This document shows, in pieces, positions 12,015 through 24,476 of a DNA stretch of 64,000 bases. The stretch comes from Ceratopteris richardii (Eukaryota; Streptophyta; Polypodiopsida; Polypodiales; Pteridaceae): positions 140,745,139 through 140,809,138 of the forward strand of contig CM035439.1 of NCBI GenBank assembly GCA_020310875.1, read 5' to 3'. Each line of letters opens with the position of its first letter. Position 1 is the stretch's first letter. The notes below the pieces were generated by a model, which searched no databases, was not told the origin of the DNA, and saw only the letters and a program-made list of their open reading frames with translations. The translations under genes were made by a program, and so were the position numbers.

Positions 12015-13287
12015 TGTTGGAGCAAGTCTATGACAAGCCTAAGTATTGGCTTGAGTCCCACAAAGTCATAGAAAAAGCCTTAAAATGAAGAGTATGTAAA
12101 GTTCACTTGTGAACTACCTCTTGTAACTTTTGAAGAGTTTACTTAATGTAAAAGTAAGAGAATATTAAGTGGTTGAGTCCACTTGATCAAGAATGGAAAG
12201 AGGAGCCACGAATTCGTGATTTGTGGTAGGTAGAGAATCAAATCAATCATTGATTGATTGGAGAGTGATTGAGGGAAGTTAGCCTCCCAAACTCAACTAT
12301 AAATAGATGGCAGTTTTAGTCATGGTTAGAGAGACCTATGTGAAGACCTCCAAGAGCTGGGCTTTATGCCATATCAAGGTGTGATTACAAGGCACACATA
12401 TGTATCAGTAAGTCATTGTATTGTACAAACAATATACTTTCATTTTCATGATTATTTGAGTTCATCTTTCCATGTTCTTGTGAAGTGTACTACTCACTGC
12501 CATTACTCTTAGTTTTTCTCAGTCAGCTTGCAGAGATGTTTTCTCTGAGCTTGGTGCATCATTTTCAGTGATTTAACTTGGTAAAGTTAGCTCTATAAGT
12601 CTACTATATGCTCATAAATTTGCATGTCAGTTGGATGTTGCAATCTTCAGTTATGTTCATTTGAAGTCAACAAGGTCTGTTCATCTTCACCTCTCTGTCA
12701 GGTACCCGACTTTTTCACTCATCTTGTCAGAGCCATGTCTCAGTGGTTACTTATCCAAATTCAGTGATTGAAAGCTTATTGGATTCATCTTACTGTCTAG
12801 TATAACCATACAAATTTTCATAATCATTGAATTCCTACATTTTGAGTTATGTTGATTTTTCTGCTCACTGGTCTATTTCTGTAGCAGCCCGTGAAAATCG
12901 GGATGATGTCATCACTTGTTAAAACTCATTCTGAATGTGTGGTTCATTATTTTTGATGAGATTACTCTTGAAAGTTAGCTCTTTAAGCTACCTAGACTTC
13001 CCCAAGAGGAATTAAGCTAATTGCTGCTGTGCTTAGAGAATTATGTAAAACACTGGACAGGTGTATGAACCAAGAATAGCAAGTTTTCACCTCTGAGCTA
13101 ACTCCAACTTATCTGTTTTGATCTATCTTTTTGAGAGTGATCTTCCAAGGTACATAGGGTGTCTAATACATCCATTGGCAAGCTAAAAGGGCCCACCATA
13201 TACTCCTGGAGTTCATTTGGCTGGTGTAGATCAAGGATTTTGCAACACCTCTTCATCTTCAAGCACATACCTATCCATCTCTTCACA
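12015..13287 (+). repeat. Copia 5' LTR
   Basis: Begins TGTTGGAGCAAG and ends CTCTTCACA, so it has TG...CA ends. It is 1273 bp, as is the 3' LTR. ACTATAAATAGATGGC at about 12296-12311 is a plausible TATA box and would put the transcription start in the LTR. The region carries no coding capacity. Confidence 0.95.
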
Positions 13288-13288
13288 G

Positions 13289-13300
13289 TGGTATCAGAGC
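13289..13300 (+). promoter_or_regulatory. Primer-binding site, initiator tRNA-Met type
   Basis: TGGTATCAGAGC begins one base after the 5' LTR. It is complementary to the 3' end of plant initiator tRNA-Met, the standard primer for copia elements. Confidence 0.9.
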
Positions 13301-13313
13301 AAGGTTGGACAAC

Positions 13314-16300
13314 ATGGCAGATGGATTTCCTTCATCAATTGACAAATTGGATAGAGGTAACTACTCAGCTTGGTTGTTAAGGATGGAAGCTTATCTCCAA
13401 GGTAGAAGTTTATATGGTTATGTGGCTGGATATGAAGTTATGCCAAGTTTCAGGAACAAAAGTCAACCAACACAAGAAGAGCAAGAAAGATTGAGCACAT
13501 GGTGCTCCAAGGATGCACTTGCAAGGTCTTATCTCCTCAACTCTATCTTAGATTTTTTGTTGCCTCACATTAGAAGTTGTAAGACATCTCAGGAAGTGTG
13601 GGATGCACTTGAAGCTTTCTTTTCTTCAAGTACCAAAGCTAGGAAGCATCAACTATGGCTGGATTTCACAACTCTCAAGAAGGCTCCCAAACAAAATGTG
13701 ACTGATTTTGTCACAAAGCTCAAGGACATAGCGGATCAGTTGGGAAGCATTGGAGAGGTAATAGATGAAGAGCAAATTGTAAGGCAGGTCATCAATGGCT
13801 TGAAGGCAGATGATAAGTGGGAAGCATTCACTACAGCTATGGATTTGTACATGGACATGCATGTACCTCATTTCAACACACTCATTGGACAACTACTTAC
13901 TCAAGAGGCAAAGCTTATCAAAAATGGAGAAAGCTCTAAAGGTAATCAATCTTCAGCTTTATACACGGATAAAAGCAAGTCTAAAGATAACAAAGGAAAG
14001 GCAAAGAAAGTGGATGATGAAGCAGGTACATATCAAGCTAACTATGCAGGTAGAGGAAGACATGGCAGAGGTAGAGGAAGAGGAGGTAGACAAGGCAGGG
14101 GGAGATCCCAAGACTCCAACTCATGTTCTATTTGTGGATTAACTAATCATACAACTGAAAATTGCTTTAGGAATTCCAGGAATCAAAGAGGCAGAGGATA
14201 CAATAGAGGAAGTTATGGCTACTCAAGAGGAAGGTTCAACAACTACCATGGCAACTACAACAACTACAATCATTCAAACTATCAAGGAGGCTACAAAGGA
14301 AGGAGAGACTACAATAACTACACAGAAGACTCAAACAAAGAGGATTCATTATTGATCATGAACATGGCTATGCCACAAGGTAAATCTTATGAGCATGTTT
14401 TCTACATAGATTCAGGTTGTTCAAATCATGTGGCAGGAAATGTGGCACTCCTATCAGATTTAGAAGATCCAAGGAATAAGCATGAGGTACAAACAAGAGA
14501 TGATACAAAACATCCTGTGGAGAAAATAGGCAATGTCAAAGCACCTGATGGAAACATCAACCTACTCAGTAAGGTACTCTATGTCCCTACCATTACAAAG
14601 AATTTGATAAGTGTTGGGCAGATAGTAGAGAAAGGGTTGCAAGTCAGGTTCACAAAAGCAAGAGCATTTGTTGAAGATCCAAGTCAAGGATTCAGAAGAA
14701 TTGCAAAAGGTGAAAAGATAGGTAGATTGTTCACATTTGAATTACAGGACACTAGAAACATTGCTCTCTTTAATTATGGTAGTCAGACACTCACAGAATT
14801 GGAAGTATGGCACAAAAGGTTAGCACATATTGGTGAAAGGTCATTAAAGCAAATCTGCAGGGACCAAAGTGTACTTGGACTTCCTAATTTGTCAAAACAA
14901 CATATGATTTATAAGTGTAGTGCATGTCAATTTGGAAAGTCTCACAGGTTACCATTCATGAAGAAAGGTTATATGCATGGAGATCTCTTGGAGTTGGTTC
15001 ATACAGATGTATGGGGACCTAGCAAGGAAGCTTCAATATCTGGATCAACGTATTATGTTTCCTTTATTGATGATTGCAGCAGATGGACTATCCTATTCTT
15101 TATGAAACACAAAGATGAAGTTTTTTCATGTTTCAAAAGATATTTGGCTCTTGTGGAGAATCAAACAGGTAAATCACTAAAAAGGCTAAGGTCAGATGGA
15201 GGGGGAGAATACTTCTCCCATGATTTTGATTCTTTTCTTCAAGAAAGAGGAATCAAAAGAGAGGTAACTACAAGGTACACTCCTGAGCAAAATGGAGTGG
15301 CAGAAAGGAGGAATAGGACAATTGTTGAAGCTGCAAGGTCTATGTTAAATGAAAAGCATTTACCTAATTACTTATGGGCTGAGGCTGTATCTACAGCCAC
15401 TTACTTGATTAACAGGTTGCCTTCAAAATCCCTTGATGGGATGACTCCATATGAGGCTTGGAATGGAAGAAGACCAAGCTTAGATCATTGTAAAATTTTT
15501 GGATGTATTGCTTTTGCTCATGTTCCTTCACAGGTTAGAGGCAAGATGGATCCAAAGGCAGAAAGGTGTGTATTTATTGGATATGACAACAATCAAAAGG
15601 GCTACAGGTTATACAACCCTACCAACAAAGGATTCTTGGTAAGCAGAGATGTAGTTTTTGATGAGAACAATTCATGGTATGAAGATTCATGCAGGAAGAT
15701 CAATTTACCATATGATCTTGAAGAAGATTTTCCAAAGCTTGGTAGAGAACAATCAAAGATTGAAGAACAAGACACCTCAGAGGATGATGAAGAATCTCAC
15801 ATGGAAAAGATCAAAGCATGGAAGTCTAAAGGTAAAGCAAAATTGCAGGAACTTGGACATGAAGTAGAATCATCACATCATGGCCTAAGAAGATCTATGA
15901 GGGAAAAGAAAAAACCAGAAAGTTATGGGTTTGACACCTCATTAGTAACTAAACATTCTATCTACATAGCACAGGACATAAACCAAGAGGAGCCATCATC
16001 ATTTGAAGAGGCCAAAGCAAAAACAGAATGGAAGCATGCAATGAAGGAAGAGATTGAAGCACTTGAGGAAAACAACACTTGGGATTTGGTGCCCAAGACT
16101 TCATCCATGAAGGTAATAGGCTCAAGATGGGTCTATAAACTCAAGAAGAATTCTGATGGTTCAATTAACAGGTATAAGGCAAGGCTTGTAGCAAAAGGCT
16201 TTGCACAAACTCAGGGAATTGATTATGAGGAGACCTTCTCTCCTGTGGCAAAGATGCCTACTATTAGGGTTTTGCTTAGTATTGCCTCTTCCAAGAATTG

Positions 16301-17522
16301 GAAGATACTTCAACTAGATGTAAAGAATGCATTCTTGAATGGTTGGATAACAGAAGAGGTATATATGGCACAACCACCTGGTTTTGAGAATCAAGTTTAT
16401 CCAGATTATGTGTGTAAACTTAACAAAGCATTGTATGGTCTCAAGCAAGCTCCAAGAGCTTGGAATTTCAGGCTTGTTTCATTCTTGCAAGACAAAGGCT
16501 TTCAACCAAGCAAGGCAGATCCCTCACTCTTTATTAAAAAGAGTAATTCTGAGGTCACCTATCTATGTGTATATGTAGATGATATTATATTGACAGGAAA
16601 TGATGCAGATGGTATGAAGAAGATCAAAGATCAGATGAGAGAAGAGTTCAAGATAAGTGATTTGGGTTCACTTACCTAGTTCCTAGGTTTGGAAGTTGTC
16701 TACAAAGATCATGGTTTGTTTCTCACTCAAAGAAAGTACATTAAGGACATGTTGGCAAAATTCAAGATGCAAGATTGTAAGATTGCAGGTACTCCAATGG
16801 AGGTCAATCACAAATTGAGCTCACATGAAGGTGAACTCATAGAGGACATCACATCATATCAAAGTCTAGTGGGTAGTCTCAACTATGCCACATTGACAAG
16901 AGTAGATATATGTTACAGTGTGAGTGTGCTAAGCCAATTTATGCACACACCAAGAAAACCACATATGGATGCTGCCAAAAGGATTCTCAAGTATCTCAAA
17001 GGAACCATAAATGAAGGACTTTATTATCCTTATGTATCTGATTTAGGTTTGAAGCTATTTTCTGATGCAGATTGGGCTGGCTCCAAGGAAGATAGAAGGA
17101 GCACTTCAGGTTATCTTACCTTTGCAGGTTCAAAGCTTATTTCATGGTCATCCAAGAAGCAACCCACAATTGCTCTCTCTTCTACTGAAGATGAATATAG
17201 AGGTCTTGCCATAGCTACACAAGAAGCTATGTGGATGAAGACATTATTCAAAGATCTTGGATTGGAGTTCGGAACTCCAACTATTTTTGGTGACAATATG
17301 AGTTCTATTCATTTGGCTGCTAATCCTATTTTTCATGCAAGGACTAAACATATTGAAGTTCATTATCACTATGTACGAGAAAAGGTTCTAAGCAAAGAGA
17401 TTCAAATATCATATGTGTCCACTCATCAACAATGTGCAGATATTCTAACCAAAGCATTGGATGGTACAAAGCTTTGCAAATTCAAGGCTATGATAGGTTT
17501 GCAGGTAATCTTGGAAGATTGA
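13314..17522 (+). pseudogene. Copia gag-pol polyprotein with one in-frame stop
   Basis: Starts at ATG 13314 (MADGFPSSIDKLDRGNYSAW). Domains in order: gag (UBN2-like, VWDALEAFF and LKDIADQLGSIG); an Arg/Gly-rich linker and CCHC knuckle (CSICGLTNHTTENC); aspartic protease (FYIDSGCSNHVAG); integrase HHCC (HKRLAHIGERSLKQI, CSACQFGKSH) and core (HTDVWGPS, FIDDCSRWT, PEQNGVAERRNRT); reverse transcriptase (DVKNAFLNGW, YVDDIILTG); and RNase H (LFSDADWAGS, ALSSTEDEY, ADILTKALDG). A TAG at 16677-16679 interrupts RT between SDLGSLT and FLGLEV, where relatives have an aromatic residue. The same frame resumes immediately and ends with TGA at about 17520. About 1400 codons is normal for the family. No other break was seen. 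Confidence 0.95.
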
Positions 17523-17540
17523 AGACCTCAAGCATACTTG

Positions 17541-17554
17541 GCTTGAGGGGGAGC
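17541..17554 (+). promoter_or_regulatory. Copia polypurine tract
   Basis: GCTTGAGGGGGAGC directly precedes the 3' LTR. It has the position and purine content expected for plus-strand priming. Confidence 0.85.
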
Positions 17555-18827
17555 TGTTGGAGCAAGTCTATGACAAGCCTAAGTATTGGTTTGAGTCCCA
17601 CAAAGTCATAGAAAAAGCCTTAAAATGAAGACTATGTAAAGTTCACTTGTGAACTACCTCTTGTAATTTTTGAAGAGTTTACTTAATGTAAAAGTAAGAG
17701 AATCTTAAGTGGTTGAGTCCACTTGATCAAGAATGGAAAGAGGAGCCACGAATTTGTGATTTGTGGTAGGTAGAGAATCAAATCAATCATTGATTGATTG
17801 GAGAGTGATTGAGGGAAGTTAGCCTCCCAAACTCAACTATAAATAGATGGCAGTTTTAGTCGTGGTTAGAGAGACCTATGTGAAGACCTCCAAGAGCTGG
17901 GCTTTATGCCATATCAAGGTGTGATTACAAGGCACACATATGTATCAGTAAGTCATTGTATTGTACAAGCAATATACTTTCATTTTCATGATTATTTGAG
18001 TTCATCTTTCCATGTTCTTGTGAAGTGTACTACTCACTACCATTACTCTCAGTTTTTCTCAGTCAGCTTGCAGAGATGTTTTCTCTGAGCTTGGTGCATC
18101 ATTTTCAGTGATTTAACTTGGTAAAGTTAGCTCTATAAGTCTACTATATGCTCATAAATTTGCATGTCATTTGGATGTTGCAATCTTCAGTTATGTTCAT
18201 TTGAAGTCAACAGGGTCTGTTCATCTTCACCTCTCTGTCAGGTACCCGACTTTTTTACTCATCTTGTGAGAGCCATTTCTCAGTGGTTACGTATCCAAAT
18301 TCAGTGATTTAAAGCTTGTTGGATTCAACATACTGTCTAGTATAACCATACAAATTTGCATAATCATTGCATTCCTACATTTTGAGTTATGTTGATTTTT
18401 CTGCTCACTGGTCTATTTCTGTAGCAGCCCGTGAAAATCGGGATGATGTCATCACTTGTTAAAACTCATTCTCAGTGTGTGGTTCATTATTTTTGATGAG
18501 ATTACTCTTGAAAGTTATCTCTTTAAGCTACCTAGACTTCCCCAAGAGGAATTAAGCTAATTGCTGCTGTGCTCAGAGAATTATGTAAAACACTGGACAG
18601 GTGTATGAACCAAGAATAGCAAGTTTTCACCTCTGAGCTAACTCCAACTTATCTGTTTTGATCTATCTTTTTGAGAGTGATCTTCCAAGGTACATAGGGT
18701 GTCTAATACATCCATTGGCAAGCTAAAAGGGCCCACCATATACTCCTGGAGTTCATTTGGCTGGTGTAGATCAAGGATTTTGCAACACCTCTTCATCTTC
18801 AAGCACATACCTATCCATCTCTTCACA
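17555..18827 (+). repeat. Copia 3' LTR
   Basis: 1273 bp, the same ends as the 5' LTR, followed by the target duplication CGATC. Differences from the 5' copy are scattered substitutions without large indels. Confidence 0.95.
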
Positions 18828-18832
18828 CGATC

Positions 18833-20185
18833 ATGCCATTTCTTTCAGTGGCCTTGCACCTTCTGAAGTAATAGAAAATTGTGATGCCTATGCTCATCTA
18901 ACTGGCGCAGCTGATCCATCTGATAAGCGAATGAGTCCTCCCATACCAATCGCTTCTCGATTGCAATCCGAAGACTTGGAACTGCAAACTCAATCGGAAG
19001 GATCGCTTCTTGTCCCTAAAGCGGTTTGAAGGGAGTCTGTCGATTGAAACTTTATATGATGTCCGGTATGCCTAGAGCACGGTGGGGAGAATAATTTCCC
19101 ACTGATCTTTGGAGTCCAGTAAGGTCTTTTGCAACATGTGCAGCAAGACTTTATTTGCCCTTTCCACTAATCCATTCACTCAAGGATAACATGGAGAATT
19201 GAATTTGTGTTTTACCTGATATTCAGAGGTTAGTTCCAAAATTAAATGATTCAAAAAATGAGTTCCTCTATCTAACACTAATTCCAAAGGGAGACAAAAC
19301 CATGGAAAGATTTCATTCTAAAGCTTCTTGGCTACTATGCATGCTATAGATTGTTTTGTTGCCTAGGCTTTTGCCCATCTAGCACAATAATTTGTGCAAG
19401 TTAAGATATACAGTGCTCCCATCCTCACTACTGGTGGTTTGATTGGACCAATAAATTCTAAATGCCATTTCTAAAGGGCTCCAACGGAAGAATTGGTTGC
19501 AGCAAGGGTGACTATCACGAGGTTCTCCAGTATGCTGACAAGGGGCACAATTTTGCACCGCATTTTGAACATCCGTGTACATAGTTGGCTACCACAGTCC
19601 TGCTTGTTGGATTTTGCATACCGTTATTAAGTGATTGAAGTGCTCAGCTGCATCACCTGCATGAGCCCCAGAGATAACTACGCCCACCTCATGTGGAGGT
19701 ACACAACATACCCGGATTCCAATTGGATCTTTGTGATACAACTCACCCATGATGATAGTAAAGTGGTGACTACGGAGACCAAGTTCCTTTCTGGACGCAG
19801 ACCACAAATGAGATGAGGCAATTCCATTCTCTAGAAAACTCAACATCTCTTCGTACCATGTTGGAAAAGTCTGTGGAAGATCTTCGATCTTTGCCACTAC
19901 AAATACCTCAGCATCTGGGAAAGCATCATCGACACCCTTGGGTGGTTCTCCATGATCAATTCGAGATAGAAAATTAGTGATGGCGTGGCTTGCTCTTGGG
20001 AAATGAACAATGTCATAATCAAACTTTTGAAGCAAGAGTACTTGCTTGGCTACCCATCCAACCAAATATTGCTACTTTACCAAGTACAGCAGGGCACTGT
20101 GATCCACATGGAAAGCGAATGACCATCTCATTAAGTAATGCCGAAACTTCTTTATGGAGTAGATTAATCGGAGTCATTCACATCC
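18833..20185 (-). pseudogene. Gypsy A RNase H end and integrase, degraded
   Basis: From the high-coordinate side: the RNase H tail and tether (VAKQVLLLQKFDYDIVHFPR, SHAITNFLSRIDHGEPPKGV), a linker, HHCC remnants (CAPCQHTGEPRD at about 19520-19550), parts of the integrase core, and GQEAILPIEFAVPSLRIAIE with a Gln/His/Lys-rich helix ending KKWHDR at the copia insertion point. Frameshifts and stops are frequent. Confidence 0.75.
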
Positions 20186-20743
20186 TGTTAGGAATTGAAC
20201 TCACAACCTCCCGGTTAGGAGTGTGATGGGCTAACCACTTGCCCCAAAAGCCATGGTTGAGGATTACTTCCTAATCCTCTCTCTTAAGGCATGGTTCAAC
20301 CATCTCCTACTAGGATTATGTGACATTCCTTCCCCCTTAGACTGAGCATTGTCCTCAATGCTCACTTGCGGACCCTCTAGCTCTTGGACCCACTTTCCAT
20401 GCATGAGCGCTTCCACCAACCTCAAAATCCAGCACATGGACCAAATTTGGACCTATCCCACCCTCCGTGGGTGCCCAAATGCCCATGCACCTTCATCCAA
20501 GACCAGTTTCACACTCACCACGGATAAGCGCTTTTTCCAAGTGCCCACGAATGAGGCGCAAACCTCCGTCTCGCCCAATTTCTCAACTAGGCTCTGATAC
20601 CAATGTTAGGAATTGAACTCACAACCTCCCGGTTAGGAGTGTGATGGGCTAACCACTTGCCCCAAAAGCCATGGTTGAGGATTACTTCCTAATCCTCTCT
20701 CTTAAGGCATGGTTCAACCATCTCCTACTAGGATTATGTGACA
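20186..20743 (-). mobile_element. TRIM (terminal-repeat retrotransposon in miniature), 558 bp
   Basis: Two 140-bp direct repeats (20186-20325 and 20604-20743), essentially identical, begin TGTTAGGAATTG and end ATGTGACA on the plus strand. The internal end next to the right repeat reads GCTCTGATACCAA, the reverse complement of an initiator tRNA-Met primer site. The other internal end, CTAAGGGGGAAGGAA on the minus strand, is a polypurine tract. The element is therefore in minus orientation. Flanks are CATCC and CATCT, a near-perfect 5-bp duplication. The 278-bp interior encodes nothing. It is inserted in the RNase H region of gypsy A. Confidence 0.9.
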
Positions 20744-22090
20744 CATCTAGTGGTTGAGTAATTTTGCTCTGTTGATGTTAATCTTCGACTAGCATAATGA
20801 ACCGGTCTAAACCAGTTGTAGCCCTCCTTCTGCATAATCACACCTGCAATGGCCTTATCTGAAGCGTCCACAAACACATGAAAAGGCTATGTCTAGTCTG
20901 GAGCTTTCAGGATAGAATCAATAGCTAGCATTTTCCATAATCATTCAGAAGCAAGTTGTGCTTCATTTGTCCACTTGAATTCCATTGTTCAGACATGCGC
21001 TAACTTGTTCAGCGATATGGCAATATGTGCCAATCCTCGCAAGTGCCACCCATGCCACCGTACTTGCCCAAGGAACCATAAAACATCTTTCGGGTTTTGG
21101 GGCGTTGGGGTCTCCATTATGACCTTAACCTTATTTGGGCCCACCGCAATGCCTTTTTTCGAAATGATGTGGCCCAATAATTTTCCGCATTTGACTACAA
21201 ATGTTGATTTGCTAGGGTTAAGTCAGAGATGTACCTTCCTACATGAATCAAAACATGTGTGTAAGTGCTCCAAATGCGTGGCCATCTTGCCAAAAACCAA
21301 GAAGTCATCCAAGAAAATTCGCATAAAGGATGTAAGGGATGGAGCGAAAATCTGTTGCATGCAACGTTGAAAAGTGCTTAGCACATTCTATAAACCAAAC
21401 CACATGGCAGTACATGCGGATACCCCCAATTTGTAATGAATTTCATCTTTATTATGTCTTCCTCTCCCATGCATACTTGGTTGTAGCCACTAAAACCATC
21501 TAAGAAAGAATACATTTCTCTGTCAGCCACTTCGTGGAGCATGCTATCCAAAAACGATAATGGAAAAGGATTAGGTATTGGCACTGCATTCAACTTCTTG
21601 TAGTCCATGCAAATTCATAATTGCTTGTTCTTCTTGGTTACAATGACTATTGGGGAGATCTATTTTGAATTTCTATGGGAACAATATATCCAACTTTGAT
21701 TAATCGATCTAGCTCATTCTTAACCTGCTCCGCAAAGTTCGGATTCATTTTCATCTTTGCTACATTACGAGAGTAGCATATGGTTTAAATAAGGTCCAAT
21801 GATGGTATAATTTTGGATCAAGACCCTTCATATTGGCATATGTCCATGCAAACATGTCTTTATACTAGTGTAGGAGAGCAATCAATGCCATCTGGAATTC
21901 CGACACAAGCTCCACACAAATTCAGACGGGTTTAGGCTCTATAGTAGTTCCACGATTCACCACTTCTAATGAATCTTCTTCAACACAAATTTTCCCCAAC
22001 ACCATGGGGTCTTTCATTATTGGATCTGCAATATCCCCTTCTTCGAGTTCCAAAAGTTCTATATAGACAATGGCAGCCATACCATCACAG
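20744..22090 (-). pseudogene. Gypsy A reverse transcriptase and RNase H start, degraded
   Basis: Minus-strand blocks: MAAIVYIELLELEEGD and an acidic linker (about 21860-22080), FAWTYANMKGLDPKLYHH, NELDRLIKVGYIVPIE, DYKKLNAVPIPNPFPL and FLDGFSGYNQVCMGEED (21378-21608), then MGHIISKKGIAVGPNKVKVI and WFLGQVRWHGWHLRGLAHIA (20989-21177). These are standard RT palm and thumb blocks. The catalytic YxDD region is disrupted by frameshifts. Confidence 0.75.
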
Positions 22091-22793
22091 ACTGAACTGA
22101 CGATTGAGGGTTACATCCACAACTCCGAATGATAAGAGGTCTCTTTTGGATTTGAGCCAGCAGAGAGTCATGATTTCTTGCGAATCTCTTCTCAACACAA
22201 ATTTGAAGGTTTTATTTCTGTCTACTTGGGGTTGGATGCTCTTGGGTCACTGTAGCAAGACTCTTTCTGACTATTTACAAACTTGGAGCTTCTATTTACA
22301 AGACAAAAAGGTAAACTCTAGGGTGAAGTGCTTTGTCAACACTAGACTTAGAGTCATTAAAGAAATTTGCAAGTAGCCCTATTTTCTTGCCATTCAAATG
22401 AGCAAGAAAATTGAATGCTTGACTTTCAATGGGCCTACTTTTCCTAAGCAAGGCTCCTAATATGTGATACCTTAGTATCACTTTTCGGGAAAAAGTGAAC
22501 CAAATACTTGACTTGCATAGCAGCTAAGAGGTTTGCAACTAACTAGTTTTCCATTTTCCCTAATTGTCTAACTCAAGTTAGAAAAATTAGGTAACTACTA
22601 GGAAAGTACATTTTTTCAACTACTTAGCAAAAAATGATCCAGCAAAAAACCACGCTTCATCATATGCCAATGCATGTTCTTGCATGCAAATACATGTGAG
22701 TGCATTCATGTGTTTGCATGTTTTTTTTTATTTTAATGTACCAAACTTAAGTCAAGCAATTCTTGAACTTGATATGCATGCATCCAAGCATCC
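22091..22793. other. Unassigned junction between gypsy A and a copia fragment
   Basis: No coding or repeat structure is recognised. Near 22690-22800 there are short ATGCATG-type runs just before the copia RNase H frame starts abruptly, which suggests a rearrangement breakpoint. Confidence 0.3.
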
Positions 22794-23297
22794 ATGCACA
22801 ATGATACTAGACTCAAAGTGTTTAGTGATGCAGATTGGGCAGGTATTTCAGATGATAGAAGATCCACTCATGGTTATCTATGTTATGTTGTAGATAAGCT
22901 AATTTCTTGGTGCTCAAAGAAGCAACACACAGTTGCATTGTCATCTACAGAAGATGAATACAAAGGAATGGTGGAAGCTGCAAAGGAAGTAATTTGGTTG
23001 ATGACTTTATTAAAAAGTCTAGGAATTGATCAGATTGTTCCAATCATATTTGGAGACAACATGAGTTCATTATATTTGGCAGCTAATCTTGTTTTTCATG
23101 CTAGGACTAAACATATAGAGATTCAATATCATTTCTTGAGAGAAAAGGTACTTGACAAAGAAATTGAAGTCATGTATACACCAACAAAAGAACAAATAGC
23201 AGATATGCTGACAAAAAGTTTGGATGGACCAAAGTTAAAAAGGTTTAAAGAGATGGCAAGTATAAAGAAGGTGCAAGAAATCACAATTGATGATTGA
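22794..23297 (+). pseudogene. Ty1/copia RNase H fragment (second copia family)
   Basis: An open frame with TRLKVFSDADWAGISDDRRS, LISWCSKKQHTVALSSTEDE, IFGDNMSSLYLAAN, ARTKHIEIQYHFLREKVLDK and IADMLTKSLDGPK. It is the C-terminal RNase H of copia pol, about 60-70 percent similar by eye to the complete copia element here, so a related but distinct family. Everything 5' of it is missing. It ends in TGA followed at once by a polypurine tract (GAGGGGGAGC). Confidence 0.9.
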
Positions 23298-23305
23298 GGG
23301 GGAGC

Positions 23306-24290
23306 TATTGGATCAAGACAATCATCCATTGATGATTACATGAAGATTAAGAATGAAGAAGTGAAGGAAAGACTAAAGCTCAAAGCATGAAGACAATTGA
23401 AGAATCAAGAAGAAATGTTTTTTACATTTATGTATACTAGTTTTGGAAAAATACTTTAAAAATACTTGATGTAGTGACGAGTTTATAGTCACATGTATAT
23501 ATAAGCTCATGTATAGTCGAGATATAGAAGAGAGATGAAGAATAAATGAACAAGTGGTTAATAGATTTCAAGTTGTTCAAGAGATAGATGTGTAGAGAGT
23601 TTTCTCGTGAGCGACTGGTCTTTCCTAGAATTCTCTCAGCCTGATCATGTGGATCAAGAAATCTTTTGTACACATCTAATTCAGAAGCTAATCAAGCTAT
23701 GATCAAAGTTTGATGATCTTATTCTCTTCAAGTTGTGTGTATGACATGTAGAAGTCTGCAAGTGAAGTTCTCAGAATTGCGCATTTTGCTTATTAAAGAT
23801 TTGCTTGGATCTCAGTGCTCAGTGTAAAGTTTTTTATGTTTGAGCATTTCAAAATCTAAGTTAGAAGGTAAGGAAGCTTTGTTCAAAAGCATTTAGTAAA
23901 AAGGGGTAGATTCTGAGAGAAATCAACTTAAGAAGTTGAGCATGTCAAAGTCGCCATTTCTGGAAGGCAATTTCTGACACACGTTTGATCTAAGTGATCA
24001 AATTAGGAATCTAATAGTTCTTTTGAAGAACTAATGGTCATTGTGGTTGCGCAAACGTAGTATGAACATGTGAGTATCACTTGAATGATTAAAATCAAAG
24101 TCATATGTAGAGATTGGAGTTCATTTCTGAAGCAGACTCTTGAAGATGAAGAAAACTTCATACGGAGAAGTGTTTCTTAACACATATGAAAGATAATATG
24201 AATTTTGTGTAAATTTTGGTTTATTCTTGATATAGATGAGTTCTTAAATCAAGATAGATCAGACATTTGGAGAATTAAAGGTCTCCAACA
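23306..24290 (+). repeat. 3' LTR of the truncated copia element
   Basis: Starts right after the polypurine tract with TATTGGATCAAG, likely an eroded TGTTGG start, and ends GGTCTCCAACA at 24290, matching the common CCAACA end of copia LTRs. An internal TATATATAAGC at about 23496 is a plausible TATA box. About 985 bp. No second LTR is in the window, so the boundaries are inferred. Confidence 0.65.
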
Positions 24291-24476
24291 CTTCCAAGCT
24301 CTTCTCCTCTTTTTAGTCACACTTTCAATCTCCCTAACTTCAGAACTCTTTTCCTAAACTAAACCTTGGTTTTGTTGTAATGCCAGAGCTTTAGTGATGA
24401 ATTTCACTGGGGCGGTAGTGATTTTGCTTCCACTAGAGTCTATGACGCAACCAACAACATTGATCAATGTGATTTT

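Larger units (their letters stand above)
12015..18827 (+). mobile_element. Complete Ty1/copia retrotransposon (6813 bp)
   Basis: All structural parts are present: two LTRs of identical length (1273 bp), the target-site duplication CGATC at 12010-12014 and 18828-18832, an initiator tRNA-Met primer site at 13289-13300, one gag-pol frame with a single stop, and a polypurine tract at 17541-17554. By eye the LTRs differ at about two dozen positions, roughly 2 percent, so the insertion is young compared with its host gypsy A but not recent. Confidence 0.95.

Noticed and set aside
13098..13286. A 62-codon minus-strand frame found identically at 13098-13286 and 18638-18826
   Set aside because: It is copia LTR sequence present in both LTRs; no independent gene.
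13289..13300. tRNA-Met gene
   Set aside because: Only the 12-base primer site complement is present here and at 63077; no cloverleaf.
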